A DNA stretch of 28,138 nucleotides from Sporomusaceae bacterium UBA1887 (GCA_002337925.1 DDHB01000068.1:14513-42650); one strand, 5' to 3'; counted from the stretch's first letter, positions 14,953-23,660 are shown. Program-made: numbers and translations. Notes: a model not told the origin generated them from the sequence alone.

Positions 14953-15531
14953 TTGCACCATAGAATTATGGATGCTGCTGTAGAAGAAATAAGCCTGAGA
15001 GGAATCAAATTTACCATGCATGATCTGGCGATCAGGCTAGGTATCAGTAAGCGGACCTTATATCAGTGCTTTTCTTCAAAAGAGGAATTGGTTGCGTCAA
15101 TTATTGTTGCGAAGCTGGATGATGTAAAGCAGCAGCGTGATGAAGTCATTAGCGACGATCAACTTCCTTTTGATAAGAAGCTTTATAAGGTACTTACACT
15201 TTGTCCGCGTATATACTCCTCGGTAAACGGCAGTCACCTGGAGGAGATACGGCGTTATCTCCCGGGTGTTTGGAATAAAATAGAGCAGTTTATTGATGCT
15301 GACTGGAGTACGGTCGAAACCATTCTTCAGCAGGCAATTGAAGCAAAGTGTTTTCGTCCTATTTACATTCCCCTTGTCATAAATATTCTCAAGGGATCTA
15401 CGAAACAGATTCTTAGTTACGATTTTGCTGCCTGTGGCGATATTTCTAAGCCGGATATGTTTAATTTACTGGCAGAAGTGGTTTTATATGGGGTTGTTAA
15501 TCCTAACAATGAACAGGGCATTAAGCCTTGA
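14953..15531 (+). CDS. TetR/AcrR-family transcriptional regulator
   Basis: This is a one-component DNA-binding repressor of 192 aa. The TTG start at 14953 is fixed by GGAGG at 14941-14945 with a 7-base gap, and the protein begins just where the helix-turn-helix region needs to. The HTH is seen in FTMHDLAIRLGISKRTLYQC followed by FSSKEELV (about residues 20-48), a standard TetR N-terminal domain. The remaining helical part is the variable ligand-binding domain. It lies 54 bp upstream of an RND adaptor in the same orientation, so it most likely represses its own operon and responds to pump substrates. Confidence 0.93.
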   Translation: MHHRIMDAAVEEISLRGIKFTMHDLAIRLGISKRTLYQCFSSKEELVASIIVAKLDDVKQQRDEVISDDQLPFDKKLYKVLTLCPRIYSSVNGSHLEEIRRYLPGVWNKIEQFIDADWSTVETILQQAIEAKCFRPIYIPLVINILKGSTKQILSYDFAACGDISKPDMFNLLAEVVLYGVVNPNNEQGIKP

Positions 15532-15540
15532 TCTATATAA

Positions 15541-15562
15541 TCTCCCGGGGTAGCCAGGGAGA
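15541..15562 (+). promoter_or_regulatory. Inverted repeat between tetR and RND adaptor
   Basis: TCTCCC and GGGAGA are inverted around a 10-base spacer. A perfect TATAAT at 15536-15541 directly abuts it, but no -35 is visible at the right distance. It could be a secondary promoter with operator, or simply an mRNA hairpin. There is no T-run, so it is not a terminator. Confidence 0.35.
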
Positions 15563-15585
15563 ACTAATTTAGAGGAGGAATAACG

Positions 15586-16719
15586 GTGAACAGAAAAAGC
15601 ATCATTTGGCTAGCTGTACTTCTTTTACTTGTTACTACAGGCTGCAGCAAACAGCAAGCTGCCCGTCCACCGCAAGAGGTCGCGGTTAAGGCGATGCAAG
15701 TTATACAGAAGGATACGCCGGTTACATATGAATATGTCGGTGAAATAGTACCGAAAGATGAGGTCCAAATTCAGACGCGGGTTTCCGGCAATATTTCCCG
15801 TAAGCTGGTGAAGGGCGGCGATACCGTTCGTGCCGGTCAGCCTTTGTTTGAAATAGACAACCGCCAGTATACATCATCCGTAGCTGATGCCCAGGCACAG
15901 GTAGCACAGGCTCAAGCATCGCTCAGTAATATCCGCCGTGATGTAGCCCGTTATCAAAGTTTGGCAGCTCAAGGTGGCATTGCAGCACAAACGCTGGATA
16001 CGTCCCTTGCACAGGCCGAACAGGCGCAGGCTCAGGTGGAAGCGTATCAGGCCAAACTGATTCAGGCTAATAACGATTTGACTGATACAGTGATTGTTTC
16101 TCCTGTTAATGGACGAATTGGTGTTGGTGAATTAAGTACCGGCCGTTATGTCCAGGCAGGGAGTACTGTGTTGGCAACCGTTTCAACTGTTGATCCGGTG
16201 CAAGTCCGTTTCAGCATGAGTGAAAATGAATATTTGAAATTTGCCCGCATGGGTAACTCACCGGATGCCTGGGGACAAAATCTCAAGCTGCTCTTAAGTG
16301 ACGGCAGCGCCTATCCGCTTGCCGGTCATTTGGAGCAAATAGACCGTGGTATGGCTAATCAAACAGGAACATTGACGATGAAAGCTGCCTTTGACAATCC
16401 TCAGCAGCTGCTAATTCCCGGAATGTTTGCCCGCATCGTGGCTGTTGGTGAAAACAGGACAGGAGCAATGCTTATTCCGCAGCGTGCTGTCCAGGAAATG
16501 TTAGGCAAAACGTTTGTCACTGTTGCAGGTGCCGATAATAAAGCGGAGACCCGGGCTGTCAAATTGGGAGCAAAAATCGGCAGTCTGCAAATCGTAGAAG
16601 AGGGCCTTACTGGACAAGAAGTGATTGTTGTCGAAGGATTTGCTAAAGCGCAGCCCGGTTCGCCGCTCAAAATTACTATGATCGGGCCGGATGATCTGAA
16701 TATTCCGGTCGCGAAGTAA
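15586..16719 (+). CDS. RND efflux periplasmic adaptor lipoprotein (AcrA/MexA family)
   Basis: This is the adaptor subunit of the second RND pump, 377 aa. The GTG start at 15586 follows GAGGAGG. A lipoprotein signal peptide ends in VTTGC with the lipidated Cys at residue 20, so it is anchored to the outer face of the inner membrane, as AcrA and MexA are. The lipoyl halves (RVSGNISRKLVKGGDTVRAG and VIVSPVNGRIG), an Ala/Gln-rich alpha-hairpin between them (about 100-160) and a beta-barrel domain are visible. It is 12 bases upstream of the pump gene. Confidence 0.95.
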   Translation: MNRKSIIWLAVLLLLVTTGCSKQQAARPPQEVAVKAMQVIQKDTPVTYEYVGEIVPKDEVQIQTRVSGNISRKLVKGGDTVRAGQPLFEIDNRQYTSSVADAQAQVAQAQASLSNIRRDVARYQSLAAQGGIAAQTLDTSLAQAEQAQAQVEAYQAKLIQANNDLTDTVIVSPVNGRIGVGELSTGRYVQAGSTVLATVSTVDPVQVRFSMSENEYLKFARMGNSPDAWGQNLKLLLSDGSAYPLAGHLEQIDRGMANQTGTLTMKAAFDNPQQLLIPGMFARIVAVGENRTGAMLIPQRAVQEMLGKTFVTVAGADNKAETRAVKLGAKIGSLQIVEEGLTGQEVIVVEGFAKAQPGSPLKITMIGPDDLNIPVAK

Positions 16720-16731
16720 GGGGGCGGGTTT

Positions 16732-19700
16732 ATGGCAAGGTTTTTTATCAACCGACCGATTTTCGCAATCGTTATCGCAATTCTCATTACGTTGGCTGGA
16801 GGCATTGCCGCATTTAACCTGCCGATTGCTCAGTATCCGCAAATTACTCCGCCCCAGGTTAGTGTTAGTGCGATATATACCGGTGCTAATGCGGATGTTG
16901 TAGAAAAAACAGTTGCTCAGGTTATTGAGCAGCAGGTTAACGGCGTAGGTGCCGTTGCCATGAGTTCAACTAGTGCCGATTCCGGCCGATATTCGCTGAA
17001 TGTTAAGTTTGAACTGGGCGAAGACCCGGATATGGTAACGATGTATACGCAGAACCGGGTAGTTCAGGCTAATGCCGGTCTGCCGCAGGATGTACAGTTG
17101 ACCGGCGTAACAACCCGTAAAGTTTCCCCTGATACGGCTTTGTACTTTAGCCTTGTATCGCCGAAGGGTGATTATGACAGTGTTTTTCTCAAGAATTATG
17201 GCAGTATTAATATTATCGATGACATTCGCCGCGTTAAAGGTGTAGGTGATGTTGGCGAATATGGTACCGACTTCGGGATGCGTATCTGGTTGAAGCCCGA
17301 TAAGCTGGCGCAAATGAAGATCACCGCTGCCGATATTGCCAGTGCTATTAAAGAGCAGAATGTGCAGGCTCCGGCTGGCACAATCGGCCAGTTGCCTTCC
17401 GTTGCGCAGCAGGAGTTTCAGTACACTGCCAGCGTGCAAGGCCGCCTAGTTACGGAAGAAGACTTCCGAAAAGTAATTATCCGGTCTCAGCCCGATGGTT
17501 CAGCAATTCATCTGGGTGATGTTGCTACCGTTGAGCTAAGTGGTAAAGATAATACCTTTAAAAGCAGCTTCGACGGTCAGGATTCGGTTGTTTTTGCCGT
17601 TCAGCTGACAACAGAAGCGAATGCCCTTGAAACGATTGCCGGTGTCCGCCAGGTTATTGAAGATGCGGCAAAACGTTTTCCTCCCGGGATGGAATACAGT
17701 ATCCTTACTGATAATACAAAATATATCCGTGAGTCGCTGGAAAAAGTATTCCATACCTTTATTGAAGCATTAGCGTTGGTGCTTATTATTGTATACTTAT
17801 TCCTGCAAAGCTGGCGGGCTACGCTGATCCCAATGCTGGCAGTACCGGTTTCGCTAATTGGGACATTTGGTGCGTTTGTTTTGCTCGGCTTCTCTATCAA
17901 TACGCTTACATTATTCGCGATGGTTTTAGCCATTGGGCTGGTCGTCGATGATGCTATCATAGTTGTGGAAGCAGTAGAACATCATATGAGGCACTCGGGC
18001 TTAGGTCCCAAAGAAGCAACAATTCGTGCCATGGACGAAGTGTCCGGTCCGGTTGTCGCCATTGCGTTTGTACTGGCATCTGTTTTCATTCCAGTAGCAT
18101 TTTTTGGTGGTACTACTGGTGTTCTCTACAAACAGTTTGCCCTGACAATTGCTGTATCGATGGCATTGTCGGCCATTGTTGCATTAACACTGACACCAGC
18201 ATTATGCACCTTGCTGCTCAAGCCCTATACAGGTGAAAAGAGCACAGGAATGCTGGGGAAATTCTTTGACTGGTTTAACAATTGGTTTGACCGTATGACA
18301 GAGAGTTATTCCAACGGTGTTAAACGCTCGATTCGCCGGGCTGGCCTGTGGGGTGTGGGATTGGTAGTAATCTGCATATTGTGTGTGGGTATGCTGAAGA
18401 TTATTCCCTCGACTTTCGTACCAAGTGAAGACCAGGGATTTATGATGTCTGTTGTCAGCCTGCCTGAGGCAGCCAATATGAACCGTACCCGTGCGGTTGC
18501 TCAACAGGTAGGTGAGATTTACCGTTCGCTGCCAGGTGTTGAAAATACTGTAGAAATAGCTGGCTACGACATCCTGGCAGGCGGTCAGAAATCGAATGGC
18601 GCAATGGTCATTGCCAGTACGAAACCTTGGGCAGAACGAACCGAAGCGAATATGCAGTTAAATTCGATTATTGGTCAGGCAATGGGTAAGGTGAAAGATA
18701 TACCGGAAGCTACTGTTTTTGCTTTTAACCCACCTGCATTGCCGGGAATCGGCGCTGTTGGCGGTCTGACATTTATGATCCAGGACCGGGGCGGATCCTC
18801 CCTGGAAGAGATGAATACAGTATCACAGCAATTCACGGCTGCTGCCCGACAGCGTCCGGAATTTGCAATGGTCCAATCCAGTTTCCGGGCAGACACTCCA
18901 GCCTACCGGTATGACATCGACCGGGAAAAAGCGAAAGCACTGGGAGTTCCTGTTCAGGATATATTTACGGCCCTGCAAACTTTCCTTGGCGGTGTGCAGG
19001 TTAATGATTTTAACCGCTTTGGACGAACCTATAAAGTTATGCTGCAGGCTGAGCCCCAGTTCCGGTCTGATGCAGAAGCCACCCGGTTCTTCTTTGTCCG
19101 TAATTCAGCTGGTGATATGGTGCCCCTTAATACACTGGTTAAACCTGTTGTAACCAGCGGTCAAACATTAATCAAACGCTTTAACGGTTATCCGGCTATG
19201 CAAATTAATGCAACAACCGCTGCCGGATATAGCTCGGGCCAGGCCATGCAGGCTCTGGAAGAAGTAGCGGCTCAGACACTGCCTAATACCTTTACCTACG
19301 AATGGGCAGACTTAAGCCGTGAAGAAAAACTTTCCAGCGGTCATACACCGGTTATATTCGGCTTTGCCCTGCTGTTTGTATTCTTGTGTCTGGCAGCTTT
19401 ATACGAAAGCTGGAATATTCCTTTTGCCGTATTGCTTTCCGTTCCCACAGGGGTATTAGGTTCCGTATTGTTCCAATATGCCCGTGGACTTGAGAATAGT
19501 GTATATATGCAAATAGGTCTGGTTATGCTGATCGGTCTGTCTGCTAAAAATGCCATACTGATTGTCGAGTGGGCCAAAGTCAGAACCGACAATGGTATGG
19601 AACCGGTACAGGCTGCTATTGAAGCAGCGAGACTCAGGCTGCGCCCCATTTTAATGACTTCTTTTGCCTTTATTTTGGGCTGCATACCGTTAGCATTATC

Positions 19701-19872
19701 AACTGGAGCAGGTGCTGCAGCGCGGGCTGCTCTAGGGACAACCGTTGTTGGTGGTATGCTGATGGCCACCTGCCTGGGAATTTTTCTGGTTCCTGTATTG
19801 TTTGTTGCTATTGAGTATGGAACTGCTAAGTTCAAAGCTTTTCGCGCAGGACACGCCAGTAAGCAAGCTTAG
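16732..19872 (+). CDS. RND multidrug efflux pump, AcrB/MexB-type (HAE1)
   Basis: This is an inner-membrane proton/drug antiporter of 1046 aa, close in length to AcrB. It begins MARFFINRPIFAIVIAILI, a typical HAE1 start. TM4 carries LAIGLVVDDAIIVVEAVEHH with the proton-relay Asp pair, and TM10 has GLSAKNAILIVEWAK with the conserved Lys. The middle segment VFIPVAFFGGTTGVLYKQFA matches AcrB well. It is likely to form a trimer with the upstream adaptor and a TolC-like channel encoded elsewhere. Its resemblance to AcrB/MexB is stronger than that of the pump at 10240, so the two probably differ in substrate range. Confidence 0.96.
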   Translation: MARFFINRPIFAIVIAILITLAGGIAAFNLPIAQYPQITPPQVSVSAIYTGANADVVEKTVAQVIEQQVNGVGAVAMSSTSADSGRYSLNVKFELGEDPDMVTMYTQNRVVQANAGLPQDVQLTGVTTRKVSPDTALYFSLVSPKGDYDSVFLKNYGSINIIDDIRRVKGVGDVGEYGTDFGMRIWLKPDKLAQMKITAADIASAIKEQNVQAPAGTIGQLPSVAQQEFQYTASVQGRLVTEEDFRKVIIRSQPDGSAIHLGDVATVELSGKDNTFKSSFDGQDSVVFAVQLTTEANALETIAGVRQVIEDAAKRFPPGMEYSILTDNTKYIRESLEKVFHTFIEALALVLIIVYLFLQSWRATLIPMLAVPVSLIGTFGAFVLLGFSINTLTLFAMVLAIGLVVDDAIIVVEAVEHHMRHSGLGPKEATIRAMDEVSGPVVAIAFVLASVFIPVAFFGGTTGVLYKQFALTIAVSMALSAIVALTLTPALCTLLLKPYTGEKSTGMLGKFFDWFNNWFDRMTESYSNGVKRSIRRAGLWGVGLVVICILCVGMLKIIPSTFVPSEDQGFMMSVVSLPEAANMNRTRAVAQQVGEIYRSLPGVENTVEIAGYDILAGGQKSNGAMVIASTKPWAERTEANMQLNSIIGQAMGKVKDIPEATVFAFNPPALPGIGAVGGLTFMIQDRGGSSLEEMNTVSQQFTAAARQRPEFAMVQSSFRADTPAYRYDIDREKAKALGVPVQDIFTALQTFLGGVQVNDFNRFGRTYKVMLQAEPQFRSDAEATRFFFVRNSAGDMVPLNTLVKPVVTSGQTLIKRFNGYPAMQINATTAAGYSSGQAMQALEEVAAQTLPNTFTYEWADLSREEKLSSGHTPVIFGFALLFVFLCLAALYESWNIPFAVLLSVPTGVLGSVLFQYARGLENSVYMQIGLVMLIGLSAKNAILIVEWAKVRTDNGMEPVQAAIEAARLRLRPILMTSFAFILGCIPLALSTGAGAAARAALGTTVVGGMLMATCLGIFLVPVLFVAIEYGTAKFKAFRAGHASKQA

Positions 19873-19880
19873 AAAGATAA

Positions 19881-19930
19881 AACAAACCTTCTGTTGCAGC
19901 ATATTTGCTGTAACAGAAGGTTTTGTTATT
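19881..19930 (+). terminator. Terminator of tetR-RND operon
   Basis: AACAAACCTTCTGTTgCAGCA (19881-19901) pairs with TGCTGtAACAGAAGGTTTtGTT (19906-19927) around a 4-base loop, with a T-rich end. It is a long strong hairpin starting 9 bases after the stop codon. Confidence 0.85.
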
Positions 19931-20042
19931 TCCTTATTTATTACTTATAAAGACCGCATCATGAAAAATAATGAGCTGTGGAAGGATATGTGGAAACCTA
20001 TCTTGTAGTAATTAGGATGTATTTTTATGAGGAGATGATCTT

Positions 20043-20372
20043 ATGATTTTGGCAAAAGAAAATGCGATGATTAAACAGTTGAATGAAAAATGCAGCCGGA
20101 GTATACTCGTCTACAGTGATGCAATTATGCTAGTTGAATTCCGCTTCAAAAAAGGCGGTGTAGGTGAAGCTCACAAGCATGCCGATCATGAACAGGTCGG
20201 ATATATCGCGAAAGGATCGTTTGAACTGACTGTAGGAGATGAAAAACGGATTGTTTGTGCAGGTGACAGCTATTATGCAGCCCGTGATGTACTGCATGGC
20301 GTAGTTGCATTAGAAGATGATTCAGTAATTATCGACACCTTTACACCAAAACGGGATGATTTTTTGCTGTAA
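20043..20372 (+). CDS. Small cupin-domain protein
   Basis: This is a 109-aa single-domain cupin (small beta-barrel), function unknown. Cupin motif 1 is GGVGEAHKHADHEQVGYIAKG (about residues 38-58), with His44, His46 and Gln51 (in place of the usual Glu) as likely metal ligands. Motif 2 has the final ligand in DVLHGV (His85). GAGGAG precedes the ATG at 20043. Its place, between an RND operon and an EamA transporter, gives no clear role. Possible roles are a small metalloenzyme or a ligand-binding protein. Confidence 0.85.
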   Translation: MILAKENAMIKQLNEKCSRSILVYSDAIMLVEFRFKKGGVGEAHKHADHEQVGYIAKGSFELTVGDEKRIVCAGDSYYAARDVLHGVVALEDDSVIIDTFTPKRDDFLL

Positions 20373-20424
20373 TTAAGCTATGCTGTTCTAACAAGGCCTT
20401 TCCTGCGGACTGGTCGCTTGCAGC

Positions 20425-20440
20425 AATTATAGTCATAATT
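20425..20440. repeat. Palindrome upstream of EamA gene
   Basis: AATTAT-agtc-ATAATT is a perfect 6-bp inverted repeat with a 4-base centre, 70 bases before the transporter start. It may be an operator. No convincing promoter was seen nearby. Confidence 0.3.
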
Positions 20441-20510
20441 AGCGGGATGATTTTGCACAGCATTAGAGCATAAGATGCACAGCATATAACGATACGGCAG
20501 GTGATCGATC

Positions 20511-21437
20511 TTGGAAACTAAAAAAGACAGACCAATTTTTTTACTGTTGCTGTTTGTGTCGATGCTCTGGGGTGCAAACGTAGTATTGATTAAATATCTT
20601 ACTCAATATTATCCGCCTTTAGCATTGGCACCGATCCGTCTTACATTGGCTACCTTTCTGCTAGTGCCTCTTGTTTTGTACAAGCATGGTTTACAGATAC
20701 CAACACGACAGGCCTGGCTGCCTATAACGGGAGTAGCGACCTTTACTATTTTTCTCCATCAGATCACACTAAACCTGGGAGCGGCAACTACCAGCGGCAC
20801 ACATGCCGTGCTTATCCTTGGCTTGAATCCGCTGCTGACTACAGTATTGGCAAGCTTTCTTGTGAAGGAGTCATTTTCATTGGCGAAAGGACTGGGAATT
20901 ATTCTCGGTTTCAGCGGCGTTTTGCTTGTTGTATATGGCAAAACAGAGACATCGACGCTGTACGGTGATAGTATCATGGTCGGCGCTATGGTTACATTTG
21001 TGATTGGTTCACTTTTTGTGAAGAAAAGTACGGCCTTATTGTCACCGCTGCTGGTTACTGCCTACAGTCATATCCTGGCCTCTGCCGGATTGGTGATTGT
21101 GGGGTTGTTTGCCAATACAGTCTGGTACTATGAGGGCGCCTTTGATTTCTGGCCGCTGTCCTTAGTGTTATTCTCAAGTTTTGTTTGTACTGCGCTTGGT
21201 GCAGTTTGGTGGAATACGGGAATACAGCGGGTAGGTGCTTCAACCGCCTCTGTATTTCAGAATGGTATTCCGATATTTGGTGTTTTTGCTGCCGCTTTGT
21301 TCTTAGGGGAGACCATTAACTGGAATCATGTGGCTGCGTTAGCACTTGTATTAGCGGGTGTGAGTCTCGCAACCGGAATATGCCGTCCTGATTGCCTGCT
21401 GAGAAAATCTCGGGCTGCAGAAGGTGATGAACAATAA
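20511..21437 (+). CDS. EamA/DMT-superfamily transporter
   Basis: This is a drug/metabolite-type membrane transporter of 308 aa with about ten TM segments in two EamA repeats. The first repeat is marked by FVSMLWGANVVLIKYL (about residues 16-31) and the second by FQNGIPIFGVFAAALFLGE (about 252-270). The TTG start at 20511 is supported by AGGTGATC upstream and by the position of the first TM segment. These proteins export amino acids or other metabolites; the substrate is unknown. The last residues are polar and cytoplasmic. Confidence 0.93.
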   Translation: METKKDRPIFLLLLFVSMLWGANVVLIKYLTQYYPPLALAPIRLTLATFLLVPLVLYKHGLQIPTRQAWLPITGVATFTIFLHQITLNLGAATTSGTHAVLILGLNPLLTTVLASFLVKESFSLAKGLGIILGFSGVLLVVYGKTETSTLYGDSIMVGAMVTFVIGSLFVKKSTALLSPLLVTAYSHILASAGLVIVGLFANTVWYYEGAFDFWPLSLVLFSSFVCTALGAVWWNTGIQRVGASTASVFQNGIPIFGVFAAALFLGETINWNHVAALALVLAGVSLATGICRPDCLLRKSRAAEGDEQ

Positions 21438-21475
21438 AAAGGATGACGCCTGGTGTAGCAGGCGTCATCCTTTTT
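21436..21475. terminator. Bidirectional terminator between EamA gene and M20 peptidase gene
   Basis: AAAAAGGATGACGCCTG (21436-21452) and CAGGCGTCATCCTTTTT (21459-21475) form a perfect 17-bp stem with a 6-base loop. T-runs on both strands fit the convergent genes. Confidence 0.92.
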
Positions 21476-21482
21476 ATTATAT

Positions 21483-22604
21483 TTACTCAAGCAAATCGAT
21501 GGCGGTCATCGCCATCGCCTTTGCCCCGACCAAGATTCTCTGCTGTGCGTAGTCTGATGCTGCCGCTTCAGCAAATTGGGGTGTGTGGGCAGTAATGCCG
21601 CTGCCGATAGTAATATCGGGATGAATGGTGGGAATGCAATGGCTGACATTACCTACATCCGTAGAACCGTCGGCATCGTCTTCTTCCAGGAGCGTTATTT
21701 CTTCTCCTAATAAAGACATATTATGCTTATAAAAAGTTAATAGGGCAGGATCATTTTTAAGCTCTTTAAACAGAGGCTCATAATGAACTGTTTCCACTGT
21801 AGTGCCGGTGGCAAGCGCAATTCCCTCTGCTAAGCGCCGCATACCAGGAAGGACAGTGCCCTCTAAATAGTCAGAGGATAAAGCCCGAACCGTAAATTTT
21901 GCTGCCGCCTGGTCAGGAACTACATTAGGGGCTGTGCCGCCGTTAGTAATAATACCTGCTAAAATAGTTTCTTTTGTGAAGGTTTGACGGAGTGTTTTTA
22001 ATCCCTGATAAAAGAGAATGAGTGCATCAAGTGCATTGACACCTTTCTCGGTTTTGCTTGCTACATGAGCGGGTCGGCCATAAAATGTTACTTGCAAGGG
22101 ATGAGTAGCATAAGAAGTTCCGCCCATATAATTTCCGTCTGCAGGATGAATGATCAGCGCTGCCCTGAGACCTGAGAAAACACCGTCAGCCGACAGCTGT
22201 ACTTTGGAACCGGTTGTTTCCTCGGCAGGGCACCCGATTAGATAAGAAGTAGCCTGATTACCGGCAACAGCTGCAAAGGCTGCAGCCGCTCCGAAGCTCA
22301 TAGCTGCAATTAAATTATGGCCACAAGCATGGCCTAAGCCAGGCAGTGCATCGTATTCGGCTAGAAAGGCAATTTTGGGATTCCCCTTACCTTTTGTGGC
22401 AATAAAGGCTGTTTTGTAGCCGCTGATACCACTTTGTACGGAGAAGCCTTTTTGTTTTGCCAAGGAAACAAGGCAATTAGCAGCCTCATATTCCTGACTG
22501 CCCAATTCAGGGTTCTTGTGTAGAAATAAACTAAGTTCCCTCAATTCAGGAGCCATGGAATCTACTGTAGTAATGATTTGTCTTTTTAAAAAATCTTTAT
22601 TCAC
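21483..22604 (-). CDS. M20-family metallopeptidase / amidohydrolase
   Basis: This is a zinc-dependent peptidase or amidohydrolase of 373 aa, of the group that includes p-aminobenzoyl-glutamate and N-acyl-amino-acid hydrolases. A GTG start at 22604 follows AGGAGG. Metal ligands appear as GHACGHN (Cys95, His97), PAEE (Glu128-Glu129), IIHPAD (His153) and ITAHTP (His340). His180 in GRPAHVA belongs to the dimerisation lid. There is no signal peptide, so it is cytoplasmic. It is the last gene of the minus-strand peptide cluster, 28 bp after the S66 peptidase, which suggests the substrate is an imported short peptide or acylated amino acid. The exact substrate is unknown. Confidence 0.92.
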   Translation of the reverse strand: MNKDFLKRQIITTVDSMAPELRELSLFLHKNPELGSQEYEAANCLVSLAKQKGFSVQSGISGYKTAFIATKGKGNPKIAFLAEYDALPGLGHACGHNLIAAMSFGAAAAFAAVAGNQATSYLIGCPAEETTGSKVQLSADGVFSGLRAALIIHPADGNYMGGTSYATHPLQVTFYGRPAHVASKTEKGVNALDALILFYQGLKTLRQTFTKETILAGIITNGGTAPNVVPDQAAAKFTVRALSSDYLEGTVLPGMRRLAEGIALATGTTVETVHYEPLFKELKNDPALLTFYKHNMSLLGEEITLLEEDDADGSTDVGNVSHCIPTIHPDITIGSGITAHTPQFAEAAASDYAQQRILVGAKAMAMTAIDLLE

Positions 22605-22632
22605 TGTTTACCTCCTAGGGTGCATACAGCCT

Positions 22633-23574
22633 TTAGTCAATTGTCGCTGCTTCCGTTATAGTGAGGCCTCCCCGTTCACTGCACAGCGTTGCAGTAACAC
22701 CCAGCGGGAGGGTTGCTTTATCAGGAGTATGCCCAAAATGCAGATAATAGAGAACCGGCTTGCCAAGAGTACCCAAGCGATCCTCAAGTACTTGAGCAAC
22801 TGTAAAGTCAGCAGATTCTTCATCGGGAGTGCAGCCCGGGCAGACATCCACAACAATTCCAGCCGCTTGCTGCAGTTTACCAGCCAGCAGGAGTTGAGTC
22901 AGCATCCGGTCGAGCCGGTAGGGAGCCTCGCCAACCTCTTCCAGACAAAGAAGCTTACCCCTGGTATCTATTTCATATGGAGTTCCGAGCGTAGCTGCAA
23001 TCAGGCTTAAGTTGCCACCGGTGAGTATTCCGTGAGCGGTTCCGGAAGCAATGAATATGGGGGGGGGAGTAAGCGGCGGGTTAATGATAGCTCCAATCGG
23101 GGAAGCAGCAGTGACTGCTTTGAAGAAATAATCCTGTGTATAAAGCGGGATATCCCGTCCCATATCAGAAGCAACCATCGGCCCGTGGAAGGTTACAAGA
23201 CCTGTCCGCTGACCTATACTAAGATGGAGAGCCGTAATATCGCTGTAGCCGACAAACACTTTCGGATGGTCTCGGATAAGAGCGTAGTCTACTAGGTCCA
23301 GTAGCCGCATTGTACCATAACCACCGCGAAGGCAAATAATGCCGTTGACGGCAGAGTCAGCAAACATAGCATTAATGTGTGCAGCTCTCAGATCATCAGA
23401 TCCTGCCAGATAGCCCCATGTTTGATCGAGGGTTGCTCCTGTTCTAACATGAAATCCCTGGGCTTCTAACCAGCTTATTCCTGCTTGAGCCGACTGCATA
23501 TCTCCTGGGCTGGCCGGGGCAATAACGCCAATTGTGTCTCCGGGGGAAATTTTCTTGGGCTTAAGCGAATGCAA
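22633..23574 (-). CDS. LD-carboxypeptidase (peptidase family S66)
   Basis: S66 enzymes remove the terminal D-amino acid from murein tetrapeptides (LdcA) or act on related peptides (MccF type). The protein has 313 aa. A TTG start at 23574 is supported by GAGGAGG upstream. The catalytic Ser111 sits in VGYSDITAL, Glu212 in CLEEVGEAPYRLDRM and His282 in FGHTPDKATLP. The N-terminal GDTIGVIAPASP is typical. No signal peptide is seen, so it is cytoplasmic, as expected for recycling of imported peptides. Within the gene a run of nine C in the coding strand (plus coordinates 23059-23067) encodes three Pro. It is separated from the upstream binding-protein gene by a hairpin. Confidence 0.95.
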   Translation of the reverse strand: MHSLKPKKISPGDTIGVIAPASPGDMQSAQAGISWLEAQGFHVRTGATLDQTWGYLAGSDDLRAAHINAMFADSAVNGIICLRGGYGTMRLLDLVDYALIRDHPKVFVGYSDITALHLSIGQRTGLVTFHGPMVASDMGRDIPLYTQDYFFKAVTAASPIGAIINPPLTPPPIFIASGTAHGILTGGNLSLIAATLGTPYEIDTRGKLLCLEEVGEAPYRLDRMLTQLLLAGKLQQAAGIVVDVCPGCTPDEESADFTVAQVLEDRLGTLGKPVLYYLHFGHTPDKATLPLGVTATLCSERGGLTITEAATID

Positions 23575-23607
23575 GCTACCGCCTCCTCATAGGTAATTTC
23601 ACTAAGC

Positions 23608-23641
23608 AAGGGATATGCGCAAAGTTTGCAGCATATCCCTT
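23608..23641 (-). terminator. Intergenic hairpin after the peptide-binding protein gene
   Basis: AAGGGATATGC (23608-23618) and GCATATCCCTT (23631-23641) form a perfect 11-bp stem, with a further GCAAA/TTTGC pairing in the loop. On the minus strand no real T-run follows, so it is more likely an mRNA-stability or partial attenuation element than a full terminator. It stands 20 bases after the receptor stop codon. Confidence 0.5.
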
Positions 23642-23660
23642 ATTTAATGTGTTAGATTAT

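Noticed and set aside
16966..17439. Long antisense frame inside the second RND pump (157 codons)
   Set aside because: It overlaps an unmistakable pump gene on the other strand, has no family similarity and no translation signal; it is a shadow of the codon pattern.
19341..19835. 164-codon antisense frame at the 3' end of the second RND pump
   Set aside because: It is composed of the complement of TM-coding sequence, without a ribosome site.
19962..20009. A 15-codon ORF before the cupin gene
   Set aside because: It has no ribosome site and no recognisable feature, and could be chance.
22516..23010. 164-codon plus-strand frame across the M20 and S66 genes
   Set aside because: It spans the junction of two well-supported minus-strand genes and shows no domain.
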